Assembly: GCA_025618425.1 (NCBI GenBank)
Contig: CM046832.1
Location: forward strand, 23,872,559-23,936,558
DNA: 64,000 nucleotides
Source: Heliocidaris tuberculata
Taxonomy: Eukaryota; Echinodermata; Echinoidea; Camarodonta; Echinometridae
Direction of reading: 5' to 3'
The translations under genes were made by a program, and so were the position numbers. The notes beneath the pieces are model-generated. The model was not told the origin of the DNA and did no database searches. It saw nothing but the letters and a program-made list of their open reading frames with translations. Below, piece by piece: positions 1-20,205 of the stretch (positions are counted from its first letter, which is position 1; each line of letters starts with the position of its first letter).

Positions 1-939
1 ACTATACAAAATAAAAATCCTTATTTAATTTTTAAATCAAAACAGCTAAAGGCCGCTTAATTGTGTTCAACCATAATTATAATGTCCAACATAGGTTTGA
101 GATGTCTTGGTTACTGAGTAGTTAATATTAGTCAAATATTCAATTAATTTTTCAGTATGATTTTTAGCCTCGTAATAGACAATGTATATATTTGTTAGGT
201 CATAACAAAAGTAGGTGAACAGGGCCCACTACTAGTACCGAATCAAATCAACTTTTAAATTCTAAAGTTTAGATAGATCGCCCATCATTCGCAGAATTAC
301 AACGAATGGAATTTCCAACAGAAACTGTTGATTCTACTATAGTGTAATATGCAATTGTATGGAGGAATTTACTAATGCGTATATATTCTGGATCTTGTTT
401 TGCAGCCTAATGAATTATCTGTCATTTTGACTGCATGACCCTAGGCCACTGGGAATAGGCGGGGGCACTGGGCACATTCCTTTCCAATCGGGCTTAAAAA
501 TAAAAAAAAAAAAAATAGAGAAAAGAAGAGACAAAGAAAAGGGAGGGGGGTAAAGTAAGGACTAAAGAAGATGATAGAACCCCATCCCGCCCCTCCCCCA
601 CCAAGCAATGGCATTTTCTTTCACCAACGGTAAAACCCGTACCCTCCGGCCCCCGCAAGATGAGAGGTTACTGGCATAATTGGGGCACCTGTCTTGACTA
701 TAGTGGATTAAATGCGAATTAACAAGGCCACTGATTAGGAAGAGGGTGGGTGGGGGGGGGGAGGGGTTCCTATAATATTCATCTTCATGATACCTTTCCT
801 CCCTCTCCCTGTGATCCCCCTCCCCTTGCCATTCTATAAGGAGGGGCGGTGGACGTGACCCAACGCCCCATGGAGCTATGCCACTGACTGCTGCATCACC
901 ATGCAGCATTATGACGCTGGCCGTGTTAAACTTTTCCGG
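1..939. other. Intergenic DNA, no gene seen
   Basis: I see no splice-flanked coding segment here. The stretch has an A-rich run near 500-545, G-rich runs near 545-560 and 745-770, and purine/pyrimidine-biased low-complexity sequence. The long open frame on the minus strand here is proline-rich only because it reads the G-runs in reverse, so it is not called as a gene. Confidence 0.6.
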
Positions 940-1620
940 ACTCTGGGGTGCTCTAGACCTGCAGCACCGTGACCAGCACTTATGCTCGGTGGGGGGGGGG
1001 GGGGGGGGGGGGGGGGGGAAGGGGGTATGTCTCATTGAGGCCTGGCTGTACGGCATCCGCGTCCATGAAAACGAGTAAAAAGGTTGTTTTTTCACGGCCA
1101 CCAGATGGGTAACCGGGGATCTCGTTTAGGGTATCAAAAACAGGAAAATTCTGAAAAAAGGGTATCAAATTCACAAGTGATGCCAGTAAAGATCCTCGAA
1201 AAGGGTAGGAAATTTGACAGTACCATTTGGCATCTGAAAATATTTCCGTGGATATTTTTTCATGAATCCAAAGAGGTTCTTTTCTATTCTTTTAATGAAA
1301 ACATCATTCTATAATGTATTCCAAAGTAAATATTTGTCTTGAACTCTTCCTTTTTGGCCCCAAAAGGGCCAAGAAGAACCAATCCTCGAAGAGGGTATAC
1401 AATACTATGCAAGATCTAAAAAAAAAAAAAAAAAATCCCTGTGAAGGATCTAAAAATCAGAAATTTTTCGCGGCTTTCCCTGATTAGGGTATCAAAAACC
1501 TCTCGACTTAAATCCTCGTTTAGGGTGCTTTTCAGAAAGTCATGGACGCGGATGCCTCAATGGTTGAGACATACCCCCTCCCCGGCACTACTGCAGGGTC
1601 TAATAGCATCGGGCCTCAGA
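940..1620. mobile_element. Foldback-type repeat with inverted arms
   Basis: Two inverted arms face each other. The left arm includes GGGGGTATGTCTCATTGAGG (1021-1040) and GGCATCCGCGTCCATGA (1052-1068). The right arm at 1540-1578 is its reverse complement apart from a small indel. Weaker similarity extends outward on both sides, about 940-1018 against 1579-1600. The centre (1100-1530) carries degenerate copies of a TTAGGGTATCAAAA-like motif and an A-run at 1419-1435. A poly-G run lies at about 991-1018 inside the left arm. No coding capacity is visible. Best read as a non-autonomous foldback or MITE-like element. Confidence 0.6.
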
Positions 1621-2335
1621 TATACTAGATCCGTATAATCCTGATTACTGAACTGAATCGTATAACGGATAATTACCTTTAATCCGTATAGATTATCCCT
1701 TTTAATCAATATGCAACAGACTTGAGCAATTTCAGGAGGTCCCCAGAATTCGGGGCGATGCTGGACCGTAGGATTTGATGTGGGATGGAGACCAAAAGTT
1801 GAAGGAATAATGAATTAGCCTAATATTGGCTATTTGCTTTCACACTGCCGCTGCAGTACCGATGTGAATACCCCCCCCCCCACTAATATACTGGTAGATA
1901 CTATATGATTTGATTTTTGTTTCTGTTTGCTTTAAGAAAATTGTGGACAAAGTATGTAGGCTATTAAAAATGGAAACATGATCTATCGGCTAATCAAACT
2001 ATACAAGTATTTTATAATAAAAAAATGAGACTTAGTTTTGTTTCTCTTGATTGCAACAATTCGTTAAATCAAAGGCTGCATAAAATGGTTGAAACAGTTT
2101 GTGATGACTGAGCGCCTCGCTAGAGTTGTCAAATTTCTTTTGATAAATATTTTAGAAATGTGTTAAAATAATGCTTTCAAGCTAGGTATAGGCTAAACTT
2201 CATATCTCCATTTGCCATCGATGTGAAGGGGGTATGTCTTAATCATCCTGTCCGATATTTTTAGCCATGCAACCTTTACAACTTACATACTCGTTATTAA
2301 CAACTTAAAGGAATTGCATTCCTGAATGGCTTTAC
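1621..2335. other. Intergenic DNA, no gene seen
   Basis: No exon-like segment is recognised. A fragment starting GGGGGTATGTCTTA at about 2229 resembles the end of the foldback element at 940-1620, so this stretch probably holds further repeat debris. There is a short C-run at about 1870-1881. Confidence 0.5.
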
Positions 2336-2530
2336 CCCGTCCCACCGCCTGCTGACCCCCACAAAGATTCTTTTATTTACCGAGCACTCCTCGTACACAG
2401 TCCTTGGCCGCTTGGTTTCCAGTTGCCATGCCAACAGACGCCGGCTCCCCCAGCGAGTTACCCCTACGACACCGTCAATTTACGGGGGATTAGCGGTCCC
2501 GTCTTATTAGCACGTTATCGTCAATAGCAC
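2336..2530 (+). promoter_or_regulatory. Candidate promoter of the 166-aa gene, with X-box
   Basis: A locally GC-richer patch in AT-rich surroundings lies 130-330 bases upstream of the first ATG of the gene at 2662. It contains GTTGCCATGCCAAC at 2422-2435, which differs at one position from the palindromic RFX X-box GTTGCCATGGCAAC. RFX factors commonly drive ciliary genes (established knowledge). The transcription start cannot be located from sequence alone. Confidence 0.5.
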
Positions 2531-2661
2531 ACAAGACTGTTCCGATGTAAACTATACTGCACTCGGTATATTGCGCTGGCTATAACTTGGTGAATAGTTA
2601 TATCAGAGGCTTGTGTGATATAGTTTCTAATCAAGAATTGGATCTTTGAGCCATAGACAAT

Positions 2662-2974
2662 ATGGCAAACGTTGCAACACATCGACCAATTTCACCAAGG
2701 AAATCATCGTAAGTTGTTATGATTGTTATCTTTCTCTATACTCCAGTATATCGAAAGCGGCACACGCGTCCCAAACAATTATTTGTATACAAGTCTCAAA
2801 CAATATATATTTTCAAGATTGTATGTTGAACCAAGGTGTTACCCATCAAACTTATAATTATATATATATTTATGATTCATTTTTCTTTTGGATTCTCTAC
2901 TTTCGATTTTAAAAGAATGGTATACTACACTCGTATTTCCAAAACACATATACATATGTATATACATATACATG

Positions 2975-3069
<95 letters not shown>

Positions 3070-6000
3070 GTATATATATATATACATATATACCATATTA
3101 ATTTAATGTAATAAAAATTTACTTTCAGGATTGTAGGTTCATCCAAACTCTTGCTTTTCAAGTTTTACATGATTTATGTTTGTGACTTCTTTTTCGTTGC
3201 CATTCTTTGAAATTAATATTTTAATGTATTCAAAGAACACAGATGCGATTACATAACTATATACATGTACATTATCAGAATATATATGTGATTATGCATG
3301 TGGGAACATTTGAATTTTAATGAATTATTGTAATATTCGACTTTACTAAGAATAATTCATATATCTTTTGTATGCATACCTGAAATGAAATTAAATCAAC
3401 ATTATCATCATGAAAGGTGTGTGGATATCTATTAGGTCAAAGGTGTAAAGAATATTTTAGTATTCTAATGTGTTTAACAACAAAAGCAACAACAAAAGAA
3501 TAATATGCAAGATCTCAACCCCCCCCAAAAAAAAACATAAAAAATAAACCACAGAAATAAAAATATAGAAATATTTTGTTTATAAAATGTATAAGAGCTT
3601 CACCAACAGTCATCAAGACAGAATATTTTATGCCGTGCATAACTTTTAATTGTGTGTTTTCGGCGTCTTTGATGTGGCATTCGTCAAAATAACCATGAGT
3701 TGTTATGTTAGACTTCCAACAAACCGTCGCCCACTTTATATAGGCCTTCATAAATGCTCTGGTGCAAAAACAAAAACAAAACTTACTGGCTACACTTTAC
3801 GACCAAGAAAGAGAACTACCTGACTGAATGCTTAATTCGTAGAAAATATTGGCAGTTTTCTAATTTTTACACGAAATAATATAAAGCCATGGCTTTATCT
3901 CTCTCTCCCTCCCTCATTCGTTCCCTGAAATATAATTCATTCGTTTGCCGAAATGTAACACACTCATTCCCTGAAATATAACTCTTTGGTTCCCTGAAAT
4001 AAAACCATTCTTTCTGTGAAACTTAATTCTCGCGAACTATAGAGGTTACGTTACTAGCTCATTTTACAGTGCTGAATATAATTCAGCAAGAGTCTGTACA
4101 TAATAAATAGTAATAATATACAAATTCTTTATCAGTTAATCAATACGTTCACTGTCAGTTAACTGACAGTGAACGTTCATTCGTTCCCTGAAATATAATT
4201 CATTCGTTTGCCGAAATGTAACACACTCATTCCCTGAAATATAACTCTTTGGTTCCCTGAAATAAAACCATTCTTTCTGTGAAACTTAACTCTCGTTCCC
4301 TGAAAATACAATTCATTAAATTCCCCAAAACTTAATTTATTAATTCATTAATTCCGTGAAATAAAATTAATTCGTTTCCTGAAAAATTATCATTTCTCTG
4401 AATTATAATTCATTAGTTTCATGAAATGCCGGACTAAAATGTAACTCATCTATCTTCAGTTCAATATTTTGTTCCTATCTCGATCTTTTTTCTCTCCATT
4501 CAGAATGACTTGGTGGTCGAGGCATGATCCTGTCAACATGACGCAAGGACACACTGATCACTGGGCTAAGATGAAACTTAAGGTATCAAAATCATATTAT
4601 ATAATATAATTCATATCATAATCATATATCCTATCGTATCATAGCATATCATAACATATATCATAATCTTAACATTAAATGCATAATTAAACGCAGAGTT
4701 ATTTGCAAGTTAAATCATTATGTATGCTTATATGGCCCCTAAGAATGAGCAGCAGCAACAACAAAAGAATAATATTCAAGATCTCAACCCCCCCCCAAAA
4801 AAAAACATAAAAAATAAACCACAGAAATAAAAATATAGAAATATTTTGTTTATAAAATGTATAAGAGCTTCACCAACAGTCATCAAGACAGAATTTTTTA
4901 TGCCGTGCATAACTTTTAATTGTGTGTTTTCGGCGTCTATGATGTGGCATTCGTCAAAATAACCATGAGTTGTTATGTTAGACTTCCAACAAACCGTCGC
5001 CCACTTTATATAGGCCTTCATAAATGCTCTGGTGCAAAAACAAAACCAAAACTTACTGGCTACACTTTACGACCAAGAAAGAGAACTACCTGACTGAATG
5101 CTTAATTCGTAGAAAATATTGGCAGTTTTCTAATTTTTACACGAAATAATATAAAGCCCAGTAGAAATTTAGATTTGTATGAAGTTATACAGTCGATCAT
5201 AAAATATATGATTATCACTGTTTTGCAAAGAGCCAGAGACAGATCCAGATAAGAGATCACCGAGTATCTTTTCACCAATGATTAAACTAAAGGTACATTT
5301 ACCGCAGTTTTAGCATTGAAAATGATATAAATCACTATCAATAATAAATTATGTTTTCTTTGTTGTAGTGTACAACATTTGAGGTCGCTGTCCCGTCAGG
5401 AAAAATCGTTAGCTACGCAGGTGAGCATGCAGTGGCGTACTTAGATCTTGAAAAGTGTGTGTATGTGTGTATGTGTGTTTGGGAGGAGTGTTGAGTTGAG
5501 GGATTGGGGCAGTATTACATCATATCTCTTGACGTGGATGTTAAAAATCACGAGAATGCATTTATATTGATGATGAAAATCTCGTATCGATTCATGCAAG
5601 TGTTTTTAAAGGTAATGACATAGGCAATTTGGGAAAAAGACAAAAATCGGTGGCGAGCTATTATCTATTACTGAAAGTTGAGAATTTCCACGTGAATTTA
5701 AGTCTTCAAAAAAGCAACATTACAAACAAACCAAATTCATATGAGAATAAAAGTTGTTTCCCTACAGAATTAAAATTCAATTCCAAAACTGAATTAATTT
5801 ATTGTTTAATTTTTATGGATCAGCGGCATCGATCGATCATCTGTATATCGCAGGGGCTTTGCCCATGAATTTTGAAGCATGTTGCAGTAATTATTAGAGG
5901 GCAACTAGCCCCCAAGGCCGATACCCCTGTCGTAGATTGACATGAAAAAAAAAAATTAAAAAAGGATGAAGAATGTATAGAAATGTTTTTATCTGTCCAA

Positions 6001-6334
6001 ACCTATAGAACCACACCCACATGATGTACCTATCGTTATAGAAGTGAGCGGGAGCGGTTGTGTGAGGGGGAAAGTGAGGGGGTGTTTTTCGACTACAAGT
6101 CATGTACTAAGGCTTTATCCTCTCCCTGTGATTTAATCGTTGAAGGGATTCTAGATCTTTTGTAATAAGTATCACAAGGAATGGGTGTAACCATTATCTA
6201 TAAATCATAATATCTTTTGAAATTATATGTTTAATCTTCAATTATCTTACAATGAAAATGCTGAACTTCTGAACACAGCTATAATAAACTAATAGAAAAT
6301 GGCACATATATGCCATTATCAGCAAAGCCCCCTT

Positions 6335-6368
<34 letters not shown>

Positions 6369-7808
6369 TTGATTACAACCGACTGTAATACTATTTTTGT
6401 CTTTATTTTGATCACGATTGTAGATCGTCATGCGCCAATGGTTCCGAAGGGAGAAGGTCTCGCCACTTTCCAGTACAATGAAAATGGCACACTGTCAAGA
6501 GTCAAAGACCCCACATTTAATTCTATGCTGATCCGCAAAATGTCAGGCACCCTTCCGGGCTCTTACGATCTTCATCGACCAAAGTTGAGCAGCAGATCCG
6601 AATCGCTTAGAACGTCGTTCAATCAACGCGCTAAAGATGGTTTTAACTACTGGGAGATTGAAAGACCCAAACCGACAAAATGTAAGAATATGAGAGTAAT
6701 AGGGGGCCAAAACTAACGCCCTCCCCACCCTCACTCGGGGGGGGGGGGGGGAGGGGGAATGGGATGGCATAAAGAAATAGGGTGTGCTGCCATAAAAAAA
6801 AATAGGGGGGGGGGAGGGTTAGGAAGGTTGGGGAAAGGGGAGGAGGTGATTGGAGGTGGCATAAAGAAATAGGGTCGCGGCGGGTCGGCGGGATTTCAGA
6901 AATTACATTCCAAGGGGAAAATCATTTTTACGGGGAAAAAATCCCCCAGTTTCTGTCATGTGAGGGCATCATGAGATACCATTTTATAAACGTGAAAATT
7001 AGAGGTTAATATATGCAAATATATTATACATCTTTATTATTTTTATATTTTTTCAATCCTTTTCAATATCGTGTTAATACGTGATTGTTTTCTATTGATT
7101 AAAATATATATATATATAAAATATATTATACACCTGAATATTGGACAGCAGCAAACAGATTTTCTCTAAGAATATTTAGATTTTTTTTTTCTTCAAATAT
7201 TTCAAACCTAAAAATAGCAAAAAAGGATATCTGGACTAACATAAACTAAATTTCCCTCGGCAATTAAAAAATGTGTCGAGGAAAAGGGTCATACCGACAT
7301 CATATTTCGGAGTTCAAGGCATCAGGACACAAAAATATGAAATTTCATTTTACAAAATAATATGTTCGTATAAGCCCTGAGTCATAACTCAATCATATCA
7401 ATATTGAATAAAAATGATTTTTTAACAATTAACTAATCTTAATGAGATGTATTAAAGTGTGTCTAAATGGTGGAAAATTGTACACAGGTAATCATGATGA
7501 ATTAATCTATTTATGGGGAATAACACAAACACTTGATTCAAAGGGTGCAATACAAGTGCCATATATATAGTTTATGACCATGTTTTGTGCTCGTGCAATC
7601 GTATAAATAAAAACAAAAGGGAAGAGAAAAATGAAGACATTTTTAATGTTTTTTTTCCCCCACTGATTCTGTTATAATGGAATGACAAGCACATTGTATT
7701 CATTGGGATTGATTTATATTTTATTTTTTCTATTTTCTTTCAGTCGGCAGATACGGAATCGGCTCGTCAAACACAATCTTAGGAATCGGCAATGCCTGTC
7801 GAACATAG
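2662..7808 (+). CDS. Unnamed 166-aa protein, five exons, possible ciliary gene
   Basis: Coding exons 2662-2708, 4504-4582, 5369-5420, 6424-6681 and 7744-7808 join in consistent phase (501 nt, 166 aa plus TAG). Every junction has GT/AG ends, and the acceptors before exons 2, 4 and 5 have pyrimidine tracts. The start is the first ATG of exon 1, which ends in a GTAAGT donor. The protein is basic and soluble-looking, with no signal peptide, membrane segment or coiled coil. Landmarks are TWWSRHDP (18-25), HWAKMKL (about 35-41), VPKGEG (66-71), [11 protein letters not shown] (about 132-142) and a Gly-rich tail [17 protein letters not shown] (147-163). I do not recognise the family. The X-box upstream and the small, Tyr/Trp/Arg-rich, low-complexity-free composition would suit an axonemal or microtubule-inner protein, but that is inference. 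Exon 2 lies between two near-identical 0.4-kb repeats. Confidence 0.75.
2948..3095. repeat. (TA)n microsatellite
   Basis: A long TA dinucleotide run interrupted by TG and CA steps, in intron 1 of the 166-aa gene. It opens spurious Ile/Tyr-rich frames on both strands. Confidence 0.95.
3485..3888. repeat. Direct repeat copy 1 (0.4 kb)
   Basis: Runs from AGCAACAACAAAAG to ATAATATAAAGCC. It matches 4754-5158 almost base for base at an offset of 1269-1270, with a handful of substitutions and a one-base difference in the C-run. It lies in intron 1 of the 166-aa gene. The shared minus-strand frame of about 78 codons is a by-product of the near identity; it has no recognisable domain. Confidence 0.9.
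3905..4430. repeat. Degenerate ~22-bp minisatellite (TTCCCTGAAATATAA type)
   Basis: Many variants of a unit close to ATTCGTTCCCTGAAATATA recur. Two blocks of about 120 bp (about 3911-4032 and 4177-4297) are nearly identical. Between them, at 4145-4176, is a perfect 32-bp palindrome with half-site ACGTTCACTGTCAGTT that directly abuts the second block. Confidence 0.8.
4754..5158. repeat. Direct repeat copy 2 (0.4 kb)
   Basis: Second copy of the repeat at 3485-3888, in the same orientation. It lies in intron 2 of the 166-aa gene, so the two copies bracket coding exon 2 (4504-4582). Confidence 0.9.
6344..6365. repeat. (CT)n microsatellite before exon 4
   Basis: About ten CT dinucleotides, some 60 bases upstream of the acceptor of exon 4 (6424). 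G-rich low-complexity sequence follows that exon at about 6720-6850. Confidence 0.9.
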
Positions 7809-10800
7809 GATGACAAATGAAGCCAAAGAAAACGAATGATAAAGTGTGCTGGCGTCAACATCAAGAATTCTTGAGCGCTGCTCAAGAATTTATACGATTC
7901 AATACAATTCACTGTTCCTTCAAACGTTTCCATTAATGCTGCATGGAATTGATGAAAGTTTTAGGCCTATATTTATACCGGTAAAAATGAGCATACACTG
8001 CAGTTGTGACATTTAGCCAAATTATTAGTGATTGATTTGATGGCAAAGTCTGAACACTTTCGTATCATTCTTCGCTTGGAATTCATTTGTTATTGAGCAG
8101 TGTCATATCGTTGAAGTCATCAAGCATTGAAACAAGCGTGATCTGTATTCTCTTTTGTCTTGCAGTATTCTTGATCACTGATTTCAATTGTTTTAAAAAT
8201 CATTTGAGGACCTTTACATATATGTTTTGATACCAGAAAAGTTTTGTGTGCCTGAGCTATTTATCACTCATGAACGGTTTACCGCAATATACTCTACCGT
8301 CTGGTAAAATACCACTGAGTGTGATAAACATTTTTTTAAAAGAAGCTATACGAAGATGGTCTGTTCATATATGCTGTATTTGTGTTGTTAGAAAATAATT
8401 GGGTTGTTTAAAAAAAAAATTGTTTATTGATTTGCATCGATAACATATCTAATACCTATGATTAGAAAAGTTGATAATTCTGGCATATTGATTTGATTGT
8501 TTCTCTTTCAGAGATATTCACTAATGCAAATCCTCGTTAGACCATAGTCCGATGGTAAATGTCAATACATGTACATATTTTTGAAGGGTTATACAGTACA
8601 TCTACGTGCGAATGAAAAAAAAAATCTATCAAGTATTTGAGATCAAACAAGATATCAGTATCCTTATCCTATCCAAATCCCTCTACTTGATGTGAAAGAT
8701 ATGACTAAGGAGCTTCAAGAGCTGGAGTTCCAACTACCAATAAATTATCTCAAGCAGCTGCTCCTTTCTAAGGATGCACAAAAGAATCTACAGGTGCGCT
8801 GTAACCTTTGATGTCCGATGTCCGATGTTCCAAGCCGCCAACTTCATGGGAAAGCTTGAGCAGTGATTTTGTCACAAATGAAATATCGAGAATATTTCAC
8901 TTTTTATTTGAATAAACAGAGTGAAATTTTCAAATATGATAAAATTGAATACAAAAGCCTAATTGTGTCCAGAAATTTGGCTATATTGTATGATAGTGGT
9001 TTTAATTTGTGGAAAAAAGGTAAAATTTTACAATCCTAAAATCCCCAATTTGACACTCTTCCGATTACTCCCTGCAAACGAAAATAAAAATTGCAATTCT
9101 TCAAGTACAGTTAATTATGATGTTATATGTCAGATTAGTGCCGCACATGCCCAGTCGCGCAATTTTGATTCATATATCAAGGAATTTTGTACAATTTCTT
9201 TTCGCTTGCCCCGAGTAAAGGTAAGCACTGTGAACTGCTCATATCATCAGACTAGTGATAGCGAAAAGTAATTATCATTACAAAAGCACATTTTCCTTTG
9301 AAAATGGCCTGTAAGTTTGCAGCTAGGCAGGAATCTTTTGTCTTATCTGCAAGGAAGATCCAGTTAAGCACATGCCTGACATATTTTTTCTTGGTGGCTT
9401 CGAACATGGTTCAAAGGGAATGAGCTACATGTGACTCCATGCAGCTCTTGAAGCTCCTTGATATGACATGTATATATCACTTTTTCAGCTTCTAGTTTAA
9501 TCACTTCAGCAATTTCAGAAGTAGCAGTATTGCGTATGTTGATCCTGTGCATTTAACTTTTGATCATGCTTTTTGACGTGTGCTATATCTATATTTTTCT
9601 TCGAAGCCACTAAGAAAGAAGCCAGTATAATCATACAGAAAAAAATCTGCAGGAATTAATAATTGCATAATTGAAGTTGGACAGACTCAATCATCAATAA
9701 AGTATTACCATATTTTACTGCAGCTGAATCATTACATGTATTTTCTTTCAATATCATTCATTCTGACAAAACAATACTTGCTTTGCTTCTGCTCAGTAAC
9801 CCTTTATTTATTGTGTTTGTGTTTGTAATTTTGTATGAAGTTATATTTTTTTGCCATTTTGTGTGATCCTCCATACAAATGTAATTGTAGGGGCATAAGT
9901 GATGTGATGACAATTATTATTTCATGATGAATAAAAATTAAGTTTATAATGCATTACATGTACTAATTCTTTTAATGTTTGTTTTTGCAAAGACTAAATA
10001 AATGATTTATGAATTTTTTGAAAACCCACCATTTCAGTTGAATATTTCTCTATGTTGATTGTACATTATAGCATTTTTAGGGAATTCTACACATCGTTTT
10101 ACAACACTGTCCCATCCCCCAAGAATCCTTCCCATGATTTACATTTTATTGTTTAAACAACAGATGCCTACTTGGAGAACTTCTGTCGTCTGCTCATTTT
10201 AACATTTCTTTTAAGTGTAAGTGGCTTTTCTTTTTGCTTTCATTAACAATGACATAATATTCCTAGAGAAATACTAACCTACAAGATAATTTTTGATCAC
10301 TATATTCTTTTAAAATTTAAATATGGGCAAGACCAAGGAATATTTTGTGTCTCATAAATTACAATTGAATAATGAACATGAATTAATTCAAATGGACCTA
10401 AGGGGAGGGGGTCCCCCCAACCAACCTGGAACTTGAATTTTAAGTATTGTATCGAGTAGAAGTACCGACTAAGAGAAGGGTATCTAAAATATCAGATATC
10501 TGGCCTATTTACTGATATAACGAGGCTGTAATGTTCTGTGATACTCAAACTATGCATGTCTGTTAAAAGTAAGAATTGATCAGCAGTTGAAAGATTAGGT
10601 TAATCAATGGTAATCTGAAGAGTTCAATCTCTTAATGAAATGTAAAACATTACCATTCCTTACTAATTTTGTTTCAAATGGTATTTGAGTATTACATGCA
10701 GGATTGGTCACATTTCCATGAAATGTCTTCATTTTTACTAATCAAAGAAATAACTTTCTTAGAATGATTTAAGAAGTTGACAGATAAAAACAACTGAAAA

Positions 10801-12143
10801 TGCTCTTGTCTTATAAGGTTTTCTGAATACAGCATATCAGTTCACATTTCTACATATAATCAAAATTAACATTCTGGTAATGATTCATATCTGAACACAT
10901 GAAATTTGGAAAACATACATGGTAAAAGTATCTTTTATTGGAGCAGAAAGAGAAAACAACATTCTTAATATCTCACAAAGTTCACTCCTTGACATGTCAA
11001 AGGCATTCAATCAACTACTTTCACACAATTTACATTATCATACACAATATAAACAACAACTGTGTGAAGAGCAACATAAACAAAGAAATCATAACACTGG
11101 AAATGTATGAATAAAAGTAACGTAATCAGAAATAAGAAAGGATTTGTCAGTTGCTAACCAAGTACTGTTCTTCACATTACACTTGTAACAAGAATTTGGG
11201 GACAACTATGTGTCAAGAAATTAAAAGTTGAGACTGTAGACAAAAGTTTTCTAAACATAGGGAAGAAAAGCAATTATTAAAGAAGTGAAAAGGCAAAAGC
11301 ATTCCACTTAATAGACTACAAACTGTGTATGAATAATTTATATGGGGTAAACCTGATTGCTTTAAACTCAACAGAGTAAGTCTATCCAATCCAATCCAAT
11401 CCATGCCAATGCCATCTACAGAGTATTTGGTATAGCACCTTCCTTGCAGTTACGAAGTGCTTCATCATTTTCTCTACTAGATAAAGACTGGATTGGGTTA
11501 TAAATGTACTATAAATATTAACAGTGATGAAGAAAAGCAAATAATCACTACACACATGCTGATGTAATTACTGAGCTCACATGCAAACAATGGTTTTATG
11601 TGCTTATTCAGTTCATGAAACATTAATTACGATTTGGTGAAGATTTTTAGAATTGTGCATGCAACTGGAGTGTTAATGAAGACGTCACTTTACATTATTG
11701 AGTATATTTTTATACAGGTCTGTAAAGGTATTGAAATGATTATGAATTAAAATGTCCACAGATAATTACAACACAGAGCATCATTGTGAATCAAATCATT
11801 CAACGTTCCCCTCTATTTAAAACTGAAAGAAAGTCCATACATCATGATGTAATATGATGACATGACTAACCTGACTGACTTAAGATCAAGCTTTGAATTA
11901 GTGAATTGGTAATGATGAAATCAAATTTTGAGATTTATATTTATCAATGCAAACAACAGCATGTGAGCCATTTCTTCAGATTTGCTCTTTCTTCAGACTG
12001 GAATCTCCAGCTATCTGCAATGATTTAGATCTCTCGATTCAATTTTTGACATAGCTCTAAATGTGATGATGTTTGAAGACTTTTTTAGGTATATACATTA
12101 AAGGACCACTTCTTTTGAAAAAAAAACAACATACTAGTCCCTC
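7809..12143. other. Gene-poor interval between the 166-aa gene and RUVBL1
   Basis: Contains the 3' UTR of the 166-aa gene (an AATAAA occurs at 8911-8916, more than 1 kb after the stop, low confidence). At about 8699-8794 there is an isolated exon-like frame of 31 codons ending at a GT. No other convincing exon is seen. The remaining open frames are short, unspliced and of random-looking composition. Confidence 0.45.
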
Positions 12144-12149
12144 TTTATT
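12144..12149 (-). terminator. RUVBL1: Candidate RUVBL1 polyadenylation signal
   Basis: AATAAA on the minus strand, about 270 bases downstream of the RUVBL1 stop codon. It is the first canonical hexamer I noticed after the stop. Confidence 0.45.
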
Positions 12150-12419
12150 GATTAAGCAATAAATTTGAAGAAAAAAAAGTTGGCACAAAGGTTTATGGGA
12201 CACCAGAACTCTTTGTAGAAGTTCGATGTACAACCCCATCAACCAACTCAGGACTTATCTTTTATCATGATACAGTCACTTCCATGTTGATGAGCAGATT
12301 TACAGTTGGTAACAACATATCAGAGGTGTTCAGCAATAGAATCCATACAGACTAATATATCGTACAGGGGGATTTCAATTTCAAAGACAATACTGGATGA
12401 GAAATCAGATTTAAATGGA

Positions 12420-20205
<7,786 letters not shown>

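Noticed and set aside
562..1174. Proline-rich open frames on the minus strand
   Set aside because: They are created by G-runs read in reverse and lie in repeat sequence; no splice context or homology.
1100..1530. Interstitial telomere repeat
   Set aside because: TTAGGG occurs only within a longer degenerate TTAGGGTATCAAAA motif and is not in tandem.
2836..3161. Overlapping Ile/Tyr-rich frames
   Set aside because: Pure artefact of the (TA)n microsatellite.
3515..5021. Two nearly identical minus-strand frames of about 80 codons
   Set aside because: They lie within the duplicated repeat; the frame is shared because the copies are recent, and no domain is visible.
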